Shown: one piece after another, positions 1 through 8,311 of the stretch | Layout of the letters: the number at the start of each line of letters is the position of its first letter | Numbering within the stretch: the first letter of the stretch is position 1 | Assembly: GCF_007990525.1 (NCBI RefSeq) | Contig: NZ_AP019823.1 | Span: forward strand, 124,001-188,000 | Direction of reading: 5' to 3' | Source: Leptotrichia hofstadii | GTDB taxonomy: Bacteria; Fusobacteriota; Fusobacteriia; Fusobacteriales; Leptotrichiaceae | DNA length: 64,000 nt | Made by a program: the position numbers and the translations under genes | Notes under the pieces: model-generated | What the model was told of the DNA's origin: nothing | Seen by the model: the letters and a program-made list of their open reading frames with translations, nothing else | Database searches by the model: none

Positions 1-1
1 T

Positions 2-688
2 GTTGGTACGCCAATTGGAAATTTAGAAGACATAACTTTTAGAGCAATAAAAGTTTTGAAGGAAGTTGATTATATTTTTGCAGAAGATACAAGAGTCACT
101 AAAAAACTTCTTTCTCATTATGAAATTGAAAAAACGGTGTACCAGTATCATGAACATAACAAACTTCATCAAATTATAAATATCATTAATCTTTTAAAAG
201 ATGAAAAAAAAATCGCACTTGTAACAGACGCTGGAACGCCGTGTATTTCAGATCCAGGCTTTGAGTTAGTAAATGAAATTTTAAAAGCAGGAATAAAAGT
301 CGTTGGAATACCAGGAGCTTCATCAATTGTAACAGGTGCAAGCATTTCAGGGCTGGATATGCGAAGAATGGCATATGAAGGCTTTTTACCAAAGAAAAAA
401 GGCAGACAGACACTTTTCAATAAATTAAAGGAAGAAGAACGGACAATTGTAATCTTAGAATCCCCCAACAGAATTTTAAAAACTTTAAAAGATATAAAAG
501 AATATCTGGGAGAACGTTACGTTGTAATTACAAGGGAACTTACCAAAATTTATGAAGAAATAATCCGTGGAAATGTTTCTGAAATTATAGAAAAGTTGGA
601 GGAAAAGCCAATTAAGGGAGAAATTGTTTTATTTATAAGGGCAATAAATGATGATGGTATTTATTTAAAAATAACAAAAATAGAGTAA
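2..688 (+). CDS. rsmI: 16S rRNA (cytidine(1402)-2'-O)-methyltransferase RsmI, 5' partial
   Basis: The frame is open to the left edge of the window. Its first residues read VGTPIGNLEDITFRA, the conserved N terminus of RsmI, so only about five residues should be missing. The SAM-binding tetrapyrrole-methylase fold is recognisable from ALVTDAGTPCISDPG and the following GIPGAS segment. The known role of the family is 2'-O-methylation of C1402 in the ribosomal decoding site, in the cytoplasm. A TTG at 56 would give a shorter reading but would discard the conserved motif, so it is not the start. The stop is followed within a few bases by a MITE-like inverted repeat. Confidence 0.93.
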   Translation, partial: VGTPIGNLEDITFRAIKVLKEVDYIFAEDTRVTKKLLSHYEIEKTVYQYHEHNKLHQIINIINLLKDEKKIALVTDAGTPCISDPGFELVNEILKAGIKVVGIPGASSIVTGASISGLDMRRMAYEGFLPKKKGRQTLFNKLKEEERTIVILESPNRILKTLKDIKEYLGERYVVITRELTKIYEEIIRGNVSEIIEKLEEKPIKGEIVLFIRAINDDGIYLKITKIE

Positions 689-693
689 TTTAA

Positions 694-848
694 TAGGGCG
701 TGTCTGAAAATTCTCAAAATGATGAATTTTTAACAAATTTTTTCAAAATCAAAAATAATAAACACTGATTTTATTGTGATTTGTATAATTTATAAAATCA
801 AAAAAACATTAAAAACAACATAGATTTTGAGTTTTCAGACACAGCCTA
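694..848. mobile_element. MITE-like element with terminal inverted repeats
   Basis: Two ends form an imperfect inverted repeat of about 25 bp. The left arm (694-720) carries GTGTCTGAAAA then CTCAAAAT. The right arm (824-848) is its complement apart from a 2-base gap and two differences. Both ends are bounded by TA, which suggests a TA target duplication. The roughly 110-bp AT-rich interior has no open frame. The size, symmetry and lack of coding capacity fit a miniature inverted-repeat transposable element mobilised in trans. No full-length relative lies in this window, so the parent family cannot be named. Confidence 0.6.
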
Positions 849-1028
849 ATGTCAATAGAAGTTATAAAATTTTAATTTTTTACTAATGATAGTATGTAAT
901 TCAAAATTTATTAAATATTCGCTATTTAAACGGGGAATAGTATAAGACATATTAATTAATAATTACTTTTTCTTATTTTAAGTATTTTAATTAAACTATT
1001 TGTTGTAGTTAAATTAAAATTGTCGTGA

Positions 1029-1140
1029 TTTTTTGGAAACAAAAAGTACTGTTTGAGCGAAGCGAGTTTAATTTTTGTTTCCAAAAAATGCTTAGACGAG
1101 CGGGGATTGCAAAGGGGATGGCGACTGTTCCCCTTTGCTT
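1029..1140. repeat. Hairpin-rich dispersed repeat, copy A
   Basis: A perfect 17-bp inverted repeat (1029-1045 with 1072-1088) surrounds a loop containing GAGCGAAGCGAG. A second stem of 10 bp follows directly (1109-1118 with 1129-1138, arm GCAAAGGGGA). The second half, from about 1083, recurs at 20834-20890 in front of another gene. The copies differ by one base in the loop, which would shift any reading frame, so the conserved entity is DNA or RNA structure and not a peptide. It may be a non-coding RNA, a repeat element or part of a terminator. Confidence 0.5.
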
Positions 1141-1330
1141 TATAAAAAAAGTATAAAAAAGATAGAAAAAAACATTATTAATAAAAATATCTAAAGTAGA
1201 AATAAAAAAACAGTTGGATAAATGGTTAGAAAAGTTTAAAAATATTGAGTTTTTATCTTTAATTTTAAAATTAATCTTAATTTTAGGATTAAAAATAAAA
1301 ATTTATAGAGAAAATGGAGAGAATGAAAGA

Positions 1331-2206
1331 ATGAATATAAACTGGTATCCGGGACATATGAAAAAAACAAAGGATTTAATTGTCGAAAATCTCAAAATAA
1401 TTGATATTGTGATTGAGATTTTGGATGCAAGAATTCCGATTTCTAGTAAAAATCCAGATATTTCAAAGCTGGCAAATAATAAGAAAAAGATTATTGTTCT
1501 GAACAAAGTAGATTTGATTGATAGCAAGGAATTAAAAAGTTGGGAAGATTATTTTCTGGAAAATAATTTTTCTGATTATTTTGTAGCTTTGAGTGTAGAG
1601 AAAGGAACTAATTTTAATGAACTGCGAAAAATTACAGACAAGATTTATGCAGAAAAATTAGAAAAAATGAAAAAAAAAGGACTTCGTAAAACTGAAGTAA
1701 GAGCTATGATTGTTGGGATTCCTAATGTTGGGAAGTCTAAATTTATTAATAAATTTGTGAATAAAAATAAAGCAAGAGTTGGAAATACTCCAGGATTTAC
1801 ACGTGGTAAGCAATGGATAAAAATTGATGAAAAATTGGAACTGCTGGATACACCAGGGGTTTTGTGGCCAAAGTTTGAAGATGATGAAGTGGCTTATAAT
1901 TTAGCAATCACTGGTTCAATAAAGGACAATGTATTGCAATTGGAGAATGTTGCAATTAAATTTTTAGATAAATTAAAGGATTTGGGAAAAATAGACAATC
2001 TTGTAAAAGCGTATAATTTGGAAGAATATATAACTAATGAGGAGATTTTAGGATTGGAAAACCATAAGATACTGGAAATTTTGGAAAAACGGCTTGGTGT
2101 TTCTAAAAATGATGAACATAACTATGAAATTATTTCGAGAAGGCTTATGAAAGATTATAGAATGGGGAAAATAGGTAAGTTCTTCTTGGAAATCCCTAAA
2201 AATTAG
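1331..2206 (+). CDS. rbgA: Ribosome biogenesis GTPase RbgA/YlqF
   Basis: This is a circularly permuted GTPase. The G4 motif NKVD (residues 58-61) comes before the P-loop GIPNVGKS (129-136), and G3 is DTPG (173-176). In this family the protein binds the late 50S precursor and drives large-subunit maturation. ATG 1331 was chosen because it is preceded by GGAGAG at 9 bases and gives 291 residues, the usual family length. The N terminus MNINWYPGHM also matches the family. An upstream in-frame TTG (1214) would add 39 low-complexity residues without a ribosome site. It stands as a single gene. Confidence 0.92.
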   Translation: MNINWYPGHMKKTKDLIVENLKIIDIVIEILDARIPISSKNPDISKLANNKKKIIVLNKVDLIDSKELKSWEDYFLENNFSDYFVALSVEKGTNFNELRKITDKIYAEKLEKMKKKGLRKTEVRAMIVGIPNVGKSKFINKFVNKNKARVGNTPGFTRGKQWIKIDEKLELLDTPGVLWPKFEDDEVAYNLAITGSIKDNVLQLENVAIKFLDKLKDLGKIDNLVKAYNLEEYITNEEILGLENHKILEILEKRLGVSKNDEHNYEIISRRLMKDYRMGKIGKFFLEIPKN

Positions 2207-2376
2207 CAGATAAAAATTTTTTTATTTAAATTAAAATAGAACTTATATAAAAAAATAATAAGATATAGAATAAAAGATGATTATTTGTGTGAAAATTTAT
2301 AGTAGCCTAAAAAAAATTTCAAGAGAGTAAAAATAAAATTGAAATAAGGCTTTATTATAGAAGGAGAAATATAAAA

Positions 2377-3633
2377 ATGAGAATTGGAATATTTACAGAT
2401 ACATACAGACCTCAGGTAAATGGGGTTGTGAGTTCGATTATGACGCTTGAGAAGGAGCTTAGAAAGTTGGGGCATAAAGTGTATATTATTACTACGACTG
2501 ATCCTGATGCACCTCAAGTCGAGCCTAATGTTTTACGAATACCAAGTATGGAATTTAAGCCGTTGCCACAGTATCGGCTAGGAATGATATATTCTTCAAA
2601 AATAATAAAAAAAATAAAAAGACTGGAGTTAGATATTATTCATTCCCAGACAGAATGGGGTGTAGGGACATTTTCAAGATTTGCTGCGGTTAATTTGGAA
2701 ATACCGCTTGTTCATACATACCATACACTATATGAATATTACACACATTATATTTTTGGTTCAAGATTTGTTTCGGCTGGTAAAAAGATTGCGGCTGCGA
2801 TTAGTAAGTTTTATTGTGAAAAATGTAATGCTCTAATTGTACCTACACGAAAAGTTGAAGATATTTTGTATTCTTATGGTGTTGATCAGACAATGAACAT
2901 TATTCCAACTGGACTGGAATTGGATAAATTTTATCGTGGAAATTATTCCGATGAAGATTTGGAATTTATGAGAGAAAATTTTGGAATAGAGAAAAGTGAT
3001 TTTCTTTGTGTGTATATTGGGCGGATTGCCGAAGAAAAAAGTATTGATTTGTTAATTGATATGTTTTCTAAAATTAAGGATGAAAACTTTAAATTTATGA
3101 TTGTTGGACGTGGAAGAATTTTGGATGACTTGAAGAAACAAGCTGAAGATCTTGGTATTTCAGATAGAGTTATTTTTACAGGGGAAGTGCCACATGATAA
3201 AGTTGCTGCTTATTATCAGATGGGAGATGTATTTCTGAATGCGAGCATATCGGAAACGCAAGGACTTACATTTGTTGAGGCAATGGCTGCCAAAACACCT
3301 GTCGTGGCAAGATATGACTTAAATCTGGAAGATTTGCTTGTAAAAAATGAGGCAGGACTTGTTTATAAAACTGAAGAAGAATTTATTAATTCTATAATGC
3401 TTTTAAAAGAAGATAAGGAATTTAGAGAAAAAATTATCGAAAATGCTTTTGTCGCTTCACAAGATTACACAGCACAGAAATTTGGAGAACGAGTAGAAGC
3501 AGTTTACAAAAAAACAATAGAGGAGTATGATAGTCGTGAAAGTTTTACTATATTCAGAGGGGAAAAGTTCCTTCAGCAAATCCGGCGTTGGACAAGCCTT
3601 AAATCATCAGGTAGAAGCCCTTGGAGCAAATAA
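2377..3633 (+). CDS. GT4 glycosyltransferase (diacylglycerol glucosyltransferase-like)
   Basis: The N terminus MRIGIFTDTYRPQVNGV and the later EAMAAKTPVVA segment identify a GT-B fold, family GT4 retaining glycosyltransferase. Its closest resemblance is to enzymes that transfer a sugar to diacylglycerol, so a role in membrane glycolipid synthesis at the cytoplasmic face is likely. The acceptor cannot be read from sequence. The ribosome site GGAG lies about 12 bases before ATG. The last ~30 residues (after EEYD) are read from DNA that also encodes the start of the next gene in another frame. They look like read-through past a lost stop and not a family-conserved tail. Confidence 0.85.
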   Translation: MRIGIFTDTYRPQVNGVVSSIMTLEKELRKLGHKVYIITTTDPDAPQVEPNVLRIPSMEFKPLPQYRLGMIYSSKIIKKIKRLELDIIHSQTEWGVGTFSRFAAVNLEIPLVHTYHTLYEYYTHYIFGSRFVSAGKKIAAAISKFYCEKCNALIVPTRKVEDILYSYGVDQTMNIIPTGLELDKFYRGNYSDEDLEFMRENFGIEKSDFLCVYIGRIAEEKSIDLLIDMFSKIKDENFKFMIVGRGRILDDLKKQAEDLGISDRVIFTGEVPHDKVAAYYQMGDVFLNASISETQGLTFVEAMAAKTPVVARYDLNLEDLLVKNEAGLVYKTEEEFINSIMLLKEDKEFREKIIENAFVASQDYTAQKFGERVEAVYKKTIEEYDSRESFTIFRGEKFLQQIRRWTSLKSSGRSPWSK

Positions 3634-4570
3634 TATTGAAGTTACGCAGGATCCTGAAGATGATTATGATTTGGCACATATAAATACCGTTGCACTAAAA
3701 TCTTATGAAGTGTTGAAACAGGCAAAGAAAAAAGGGAAACCTGTAATTTATCACACACATACAACTTATGAAGATTTTCGTGGAAGTATAAAGGGAAGCT
3801 ATGTCCTGTCGCCAATTATAAAATTCTGGACAAAGAAATTATATAATGAAGCGGATTATTTGATTTCTCCGTCAGAATATACAAAAAATCTTATAAAATC
3901 AAAATATTTAGAAAAGGACAAAGAAATTAGGGTAATTTCAAACGGTGTAAACATAAATAAATTTAATAAAAATGAAGTTTTAAAAGAAAAATTTTTAAAT
4001 GAATACAAATCAGTGTATGACATAAATAAACCCTTAATTATAACAGCTGGACTGCCTTTTGAAAGAAAAGGGATAAAAGATTTTGTAAAAGTGGCACAGG
4101 AATGCAGTGACTATCAATTTCTTTGGTTTGGATCGTCAAGCGTAAAATCAATGCTTCCTGACAAAATACAGAAAATCATTGAAAATCCGCCAAAAAATCT
4201 AATTTTTCCAGGCTATGTCGATAAAGATATTCTAATTGGAGCATTTAGCGCTGCAAAAGCCTTTTTGTTTATGACTTATGAAGAAAATGAGGGAATTGTA
4301 GTATTAGAAGCGCTTTCGGCTAAATTACCGCTTGTAGTAAGGGATATTCCTGTGTATGAAGACTGGCTGGAAGATGGAAAAACTTGCTTTAAGGCTAGGA
4401 CTAACGAGGAATTCTGCCAAAAAATAAGAAATATTGTGGAAAACAATGTGGAAAACTTGGATGAAATTACAGAAACAGCATACAGTATTGCTAAAGAAAG
4501 AGATTTGCTAAATATAGGAAAAAAATATAAGGAATACTATGAGCATATATTGAATCAAAAAAATAGGTAA
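3536..4570 (+). CDS. GT4 glycosyltransferase
   Basis: This is a second GT4-type glycosyltransferase, with the donor-site region GIVVLEALSAKLPLVV near residue 240. It probably acts after the preceding enzyme to add a second sugar to the same glycolipid. That is inferred from gene adjacency and from the common pairing of two GT4 genes. GTG 3536 (protein beginning MKVLLYSEGKSS) is preferred because GAGGAG lies 10 bases upstream. ATG 3527 has the same GAGGAG only one base away. The gene overlaps the 3' end of the upstream one by about 98 bases in another frame, which is unusually long. Confidence 0.83.
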   Translation: MKVLLYSEGKSSFSKSGVGQALNHQVEALGANNIEVTQDPEDDYDLAHINTVALKSYEVLKQAKKKGKPVIYHTHTTYEDFRGSIKGSYVLSPIIKFWTKKLYNEADYLISPSEYTKNLIKSKYLEKDKEIRVISNGVNINKFNKNEVLKEKFLNEYKSVYDINKPLIITAGLPFERKGIKDFVKVAQECSDYQFLWFGSSSVKSMLPDKIQKIIENPPKNLIFPGYVDKDILIGAFSAAKAFLFMTYEENEGIVVLEALSAKLPLVVRDIPVYEDWLEDGKTCFKARTNEEFCQKIRNIVENNVENLDEITETAYSIAKERDLLNIGKKYKEYYEHILNQKNR

Positions 4571-4611
4571 CCTTTCAAAAAACCGGAAAAAACAATTTCA
4601 AAAAATAAAAA

Positions 4612-4656
4612 AGAGAAAGCCATCAATAAATAAAAAATGGTTTTCTCTCTATTTTT
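4612..4656 (+). terminator. Intrinsic terminator after the glycosyltransferase pair
   Basis: A 12-bp stem (4612-4623 with 4637-4648, arm AGAGAAAGCCAT, one G-U pair) is followed by a short T-rich run. It lies between convergent genes and could serve both strands. Confidence 0.7.
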
Positions 4657-4758
4657 AAACATTTCAATTTATCATATAATAAAACTGCTTTAATATTAAC
4701 TTAAAAATAACGAATGATTATAGTTTCAGAACTCTAAGCTCATTTAATTTTTATTATT

Positions 4759-6126
4759 TTATTTATTTTTTCTGACATTGCTTAGTATGCTTTCAAGCAC
4801 GGGAGTCATATTGTTTAAGTGTCTAGTTTTTATTATGAAATTCCAGAAAGGCTCAAATTTTTTCCAGCCAGCAGTATAAAAAAAGTGTTTTAACTTATGT
4901 TTGGATATTTCATGATTTCCGCTTGCTTTAAATATATTTGACCATTTGTAGAATTCCTTGTATGCCCAGTTATAGCCTTGTTCAATTTCATCGGCAGTCA
5001 TATTTCTGGTTTTGTAGACAACGTGCCTTGTATCGTATAAATCCCAATTTCTTGTTATTATTCGGCCTTCATCTTCCATACGCTTGAACAGCCTTGTTCC
5101 TGGATAAGGAGTTAGAATGTGGTAAGTGGAAGTTGTTATGGCGTTTTTTACTCCCCATTCAACAGTTCTTTTAAAAACGTCCTTGTCATCGTAATCCAAT
5201 CCAAAAACAAAGCTCCCGTTTATCATAATTCCCAACGAGTGAAGCCTCTTTACTGCGTTTTCATAGTTTCTTTTTAAATTCTGGTTTTTATTGCTGGATT
5301 TCAGATTTTCTGGGGAAAATGTTTCAAATCCTACAAAAAGACTTCTTAATCCAGCTTGAGCGGCCTTTTCTATTAAATCTCCCGTAAGTATTGAGTCAAC
5401 TGTTGCCGCGCCTTGAAACAGCCTGTTCATTCCTTTCATTCCTTCAAAAAGTTCCGCGGCAAATTTAGGATTTCCTAATAAATGGTCATCTAAAAAGTAC
5501 AGGTGTCTTCCCGGCAGCCTGTCAATTTCTTTTAGCGCATCATCGACAAGCTGAGTATAAAATGATTTTCCATTCTGGTAAAAAGCGTCTTTGTAGCAAA
5601 AATCACAATGATGAGGGCAGCCTCTAGTTACAACGATAGAATTTGGTACAAGATATTTATTCCTTTTTATCAAGTCTCTTCGTGCAGGAGGTGCTCCAAT
5701 TAATGTCCTGTGTGTAGAAATATACATTTTTTGCGGATTTTTGTTTTTAAAGTCCTGTAAAAATTTAGGAAAAATGTCTTCTCCCGGTCCAATCATTATA
5801 GTGTCGGCATGTTCCAGCGCCTCTTCAGGCAATGAAGTCACATGAAGTCCTCCTAATACTACGTAACTGCCCTTCTTTCTGTAATAATCGGCTAATTTAT
5901 AAGATCTGTAAGCATTTGTAATATACACTTGAATAATAACCAGGTCAGGATTATCTTCTAAGTTTAACTTTTCTACATGCTGGTCCTGCAAATCAATTTC
6001 ATCATCTTCTGAAAAATACCCTGCAAGTGTTGCCAGTCCCAATGGAGGGAATAAGGAGTATTTGACAGGACGCCAGAATGGGCTTTCAGCTTCTGTAAGA
6101 GCAGGCAGTATCATTTTTACTTTCAT
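4759..6126 (-). CDS. B12-binding-domain radical SAM protein
   Basis: The N-terminal ~150 residues match a cobalamin-binding-like Rossmann domain, without the DxHxxG B12 ligand motif clearly visible. A radical SAM core follows with the cluster motif CPHHCDFC (Cys 170, 174, 177), and then a DUF4070-like C-terminal region. Proteins of this class carry out radical methylations or rearrangements in lipid and natural-product pathways; the substrate here is unknown. The start at 6126 (MKVKMILPA) is chosen because AGGTG lies 7 bases upstream and the family begins at this point. ATG 6141 would itself contain the ribosome site. It is a monocistronic minus-strand gene, divergent from the outer-membrane gene. 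Confidence 0.85.
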   Translation of the reverse strand: MKVKMILPALTEAESPFWRPVKYSLFPPLGLATLAGYFSEDDEIDLQDQHVEKLNLEDNPDLVIIQVYITNAYRSYKLADYYRKKGSYVVLGGLHVTSLPEEALEHADTIMIGPGEDIFPKFLQDFKNKNPQKMYISTHRTLIGAPPARRDLIKRNKYLVPNSIVVTRGCPHHCDFCYKDAFYQNGKSFYTQLVDDALKEIDRLPGRHLYFLDDHLLGNPKFAAELFEGMKGMNRLFQGAATVDSILTGDLIEKAAQAGLRSLFVGFETFSPENLKSSNKNQNLKRNYENAVKRLHSLGIMINGSFVFGLDYDDKDVFKRTVEWGVKNAITTSTYHILTPYPGTRLFKRMEDEGRIITRNWDLYDTRHVVYKTRNMTADEIEQGYNWAYKEFYKWSNIFKASGNHEISKHKLKHFFYTAGWKKFEPFWNFIIKTRHLNNMTPVLESILSNVRKNK

Positions 6127-6337
6127 ATCGTAACACCTCATTTTTATTATTTATATCGTAAACTTCTTCAAAATTAACTTAAATTAGACAAAACTAGGAT
6201 TTGAGCAAATCAGTCATAACTTTTGAGTTTAATCTTAAAATAGTTTTGCTATGATTATAGCAAGAAAAAAAATCAATTTCAACAAGAAAATTAGTTTTGT
6301 GCTTAATTATACGATGCCTTTACATTATTTTTTTTTC

Positions 6338-6366
6338 TTGAAAAAAACTGAGAAATTTAGTAAAAT
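6338..6366 (+). promoter_or_regulatory. Sigma70 promoter for the outer-membrane protein gene
   Basis: TTGAAA (6338-6343) and TAAAAT (6361-6366) are separated by 17 bp. This predicts a 5' leader of about 120 bases before ATG 6492. The rest of 6127-6491 is AT-rich and shows no gene. Confidence 0.65.
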
Positions 6367-6491
6367 GTACTTAGCAAGAAAGGTGTATTTTAGTCAGAAC
6401 ATGATAATTTTTATTTTTTTATAATTTTTTCTAAATATTTGGATATTAAATTATAAAAAATAGATTTGCAAAATTAAGGGAGAACAGAATC

Positions 6492-8234
6492 ATGAAAAAA
6501 TTACATATTTTAAGTACGATGATGATGTCAGCGGCAACTGCAATGGCTCAGGAAATAAAGATAAACGGAGGGTGGGACTTTGACAGGGCATATAAAAATG
6601 ATTTAACTAAACATCAGAAAGGTTTGTCGAATACTATTTATGACTATAAATTTAAAAATGGCCCCGTTGCAGGAATAGAGTGGCTGTTTGACAATCAGGG
6701 AAGACTTGAATTAGGAATTGGTGCAGAACATAAGTTTTCTGTAAAATCTTCAGCTTTAAAAGATAAGAATGAAATGAAAATGTATGAAATAACACCAATA
6801 TACTTAACAAGTAAGTACAATTTAATAACTTCTGAAGAAGGAAATGATTTGCTCTATATTATTGGAAGAGGGGGGTATGCTTATGCTAAAGCCGGAAGGG
6901 ATAATAAAGAAGACTTAAAGGATAAAAATTTTCGTGGTGGACTTTATTATGCTGGTGGACTAGGTACTCAAATTGGTCCCATTTCGATTGAAGCGTTGTA
7001 TGAAAGATCAAATTTACGATATGACAAAGTAAATTTAGGTAATATAAACAGAAATAATATAAGTACTCTAAATAATTTTAAAAAGACGAAAGATAATATA
7101 AATACGGTTGGTGTAAGACTAGGATACAGTATCGGAAATATCAAAAATTTATCGAAGAAAAAAAATGAAACTGTGCCTTTTGATCCTTTTAGAACTGATA
7201 TTTTTGCTAAAACAGGAGATATGCAGTACACTACAGATAAAACTCAGAAAAGAAAATGGAATGGCGGAGAACTTAGATTAAATGCAGGATATAATTTTAA
7301 AAATAGATACAATATCCAGCCAGAGCAATTTTTAGGAACAGGAATGAAAAATAATAAATGGCAGTCTGCAAAATCTGATTTTGATATTAAAAAGATGCCT
7401 GTTGTTGGTCTGGAATATTTATTTGATAATCAGGGAATTGTTGAACTAGGTCTAGGTGTTGAACAAAGATTTCTTGATATTACAGCCTTTTTTAATGATA
7501 AAGAACAGAAACACGTTTTAAGGACTTATCCTGCTTACGGTACAGCGAAGATTAACTTAGTAAATAACAAAGGAAATAATCTTCTTTATGCCGTTGGACG
7601 AATAGGATATGTACACGGTGAAATAAAGGAGGAAAACTTTAACAAGAAAGATCTTCGTGGCGGTCTTTACTATGCTGGAGGATTAGGTACAGAATTAGGG
7701 CCAGTTTCTATAGAAGCTCTTTACGAAAGATCAAATTTTAAATATCAGCCAGAAGATACAGTCAGTCCTATAAAAATTAAAGGTAAAATCGATACATTTG
7801 GTATAAGAGTAGGATACAGAATAGGAAGTATAAAAAATAAACCGAAAATAAAAGAAGTTAAGACGGCAGCATATACCTATAATATACCAGAAGAAGATAG
7901 AATAAGTATAGCTGGCAATTTGAAAAACAAAAGTAATGAAGTTTTAACTTTTAAAAGAAGTTCTGCAAAAAAGTTGAGATCTTTGGAAAATGAAATAAAG
8001 GAAGCTAGAGCGGCAGGTCATAATACTTATAACAATATACCAGAAGAAGACAGGATAGACATATCTGGTAATTTGAAAGGAAAAAGTAATACGAATACGG
8101 TTTCAACTTTAAAAAAAGATACTGTAAAAAGAGAAAAATACTTTGAAGACGAGGTAAAAAAAGAAAATGCTAAAAATATATCTGAAGAAGATTCCATAGA
8201 TATAATCAATAATTTAAGTTTTAACAGATTATAA
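6492..8234 (+). CDS. Outer-membrane protein with two tandem beta-barrel repeats
   Basis: A signal peptide (residues 1-19, ending TAMA before QEIK) is followed by two homologous barrel units, roughly residues 20-217 and 255-455. Each contains G(I/L)E(W/Y)LFDNQG and GGLYYAGGLGT followed by SIEALYERSN. The C-terminal ~115 residues hold about three degenerate repeats starting IPEEDRI (S/D)I, charged and probably unstructured. The alternating hydrophobic strands and exported N terminus fit an opacity-type porin fold in the outer membrane. The function is unknown. GGGAG precedes ATG by 8 bases. The gene lies 77 bases before the secreted glycosidase, with which it may be co-transcribed. Confidence 0.78.
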   Translation: MKKLHILSTMMMSAATAMAQEIKINGGWDFDRAYKNDLTKHQKGLSNTIYDYKFKNGPVAGIEWLFDNQGRLELGIGAEHKFSVKSSALKDKNEMKMYEITPIYLTSKYNLITSEEGNDLLYIIGRGGYAYAKAGRDNKEDLKDKNFRGGLYYAGGLGTQIGPISIEALYERSNLRYDKVNLGNINRNNISTLNNFKKTKDNINTVGVRLGYSIGNIKNLSKKKNETVPFDPFRTDIFAKTGDMQYTTDKTQKRKWNGGELRLNAGYNFKNRYNIQPEQFLGTGMKNNKWQSAKSDFDIKKMPVVGLEYLFDNQGIVELGLGVEQRFLDITAFFNDKEQKHVLRTYPAYGTAKINLVNNKGNNLLYAVGRIGYVHGEIKEENFNKKDLRGGLYYAGGLGTELGPVSIEALYERSNFKYQPEDTVSPIKIKGKIDTFGIRVGYRIGSIKNKPKIKEVKTAAYTYNIPEEDRISIAGNLKNKSNEVLTFKRSSAKKLRSLENEIKEARAAGHNTYNNIPEEDRIDISGNLKGKSNTNTVSTLKKDTVKREKYFEDEVKKENAKNISEEDSIDIINNLSFNRL

Positions 8235-8311
8235 AATTACAGGTTTTCTAAAAAGAAAAAATCTAACTGCAACATGAAGTTGAAACATTAATTTGGGAAA
8301 GGTGATAGAAA

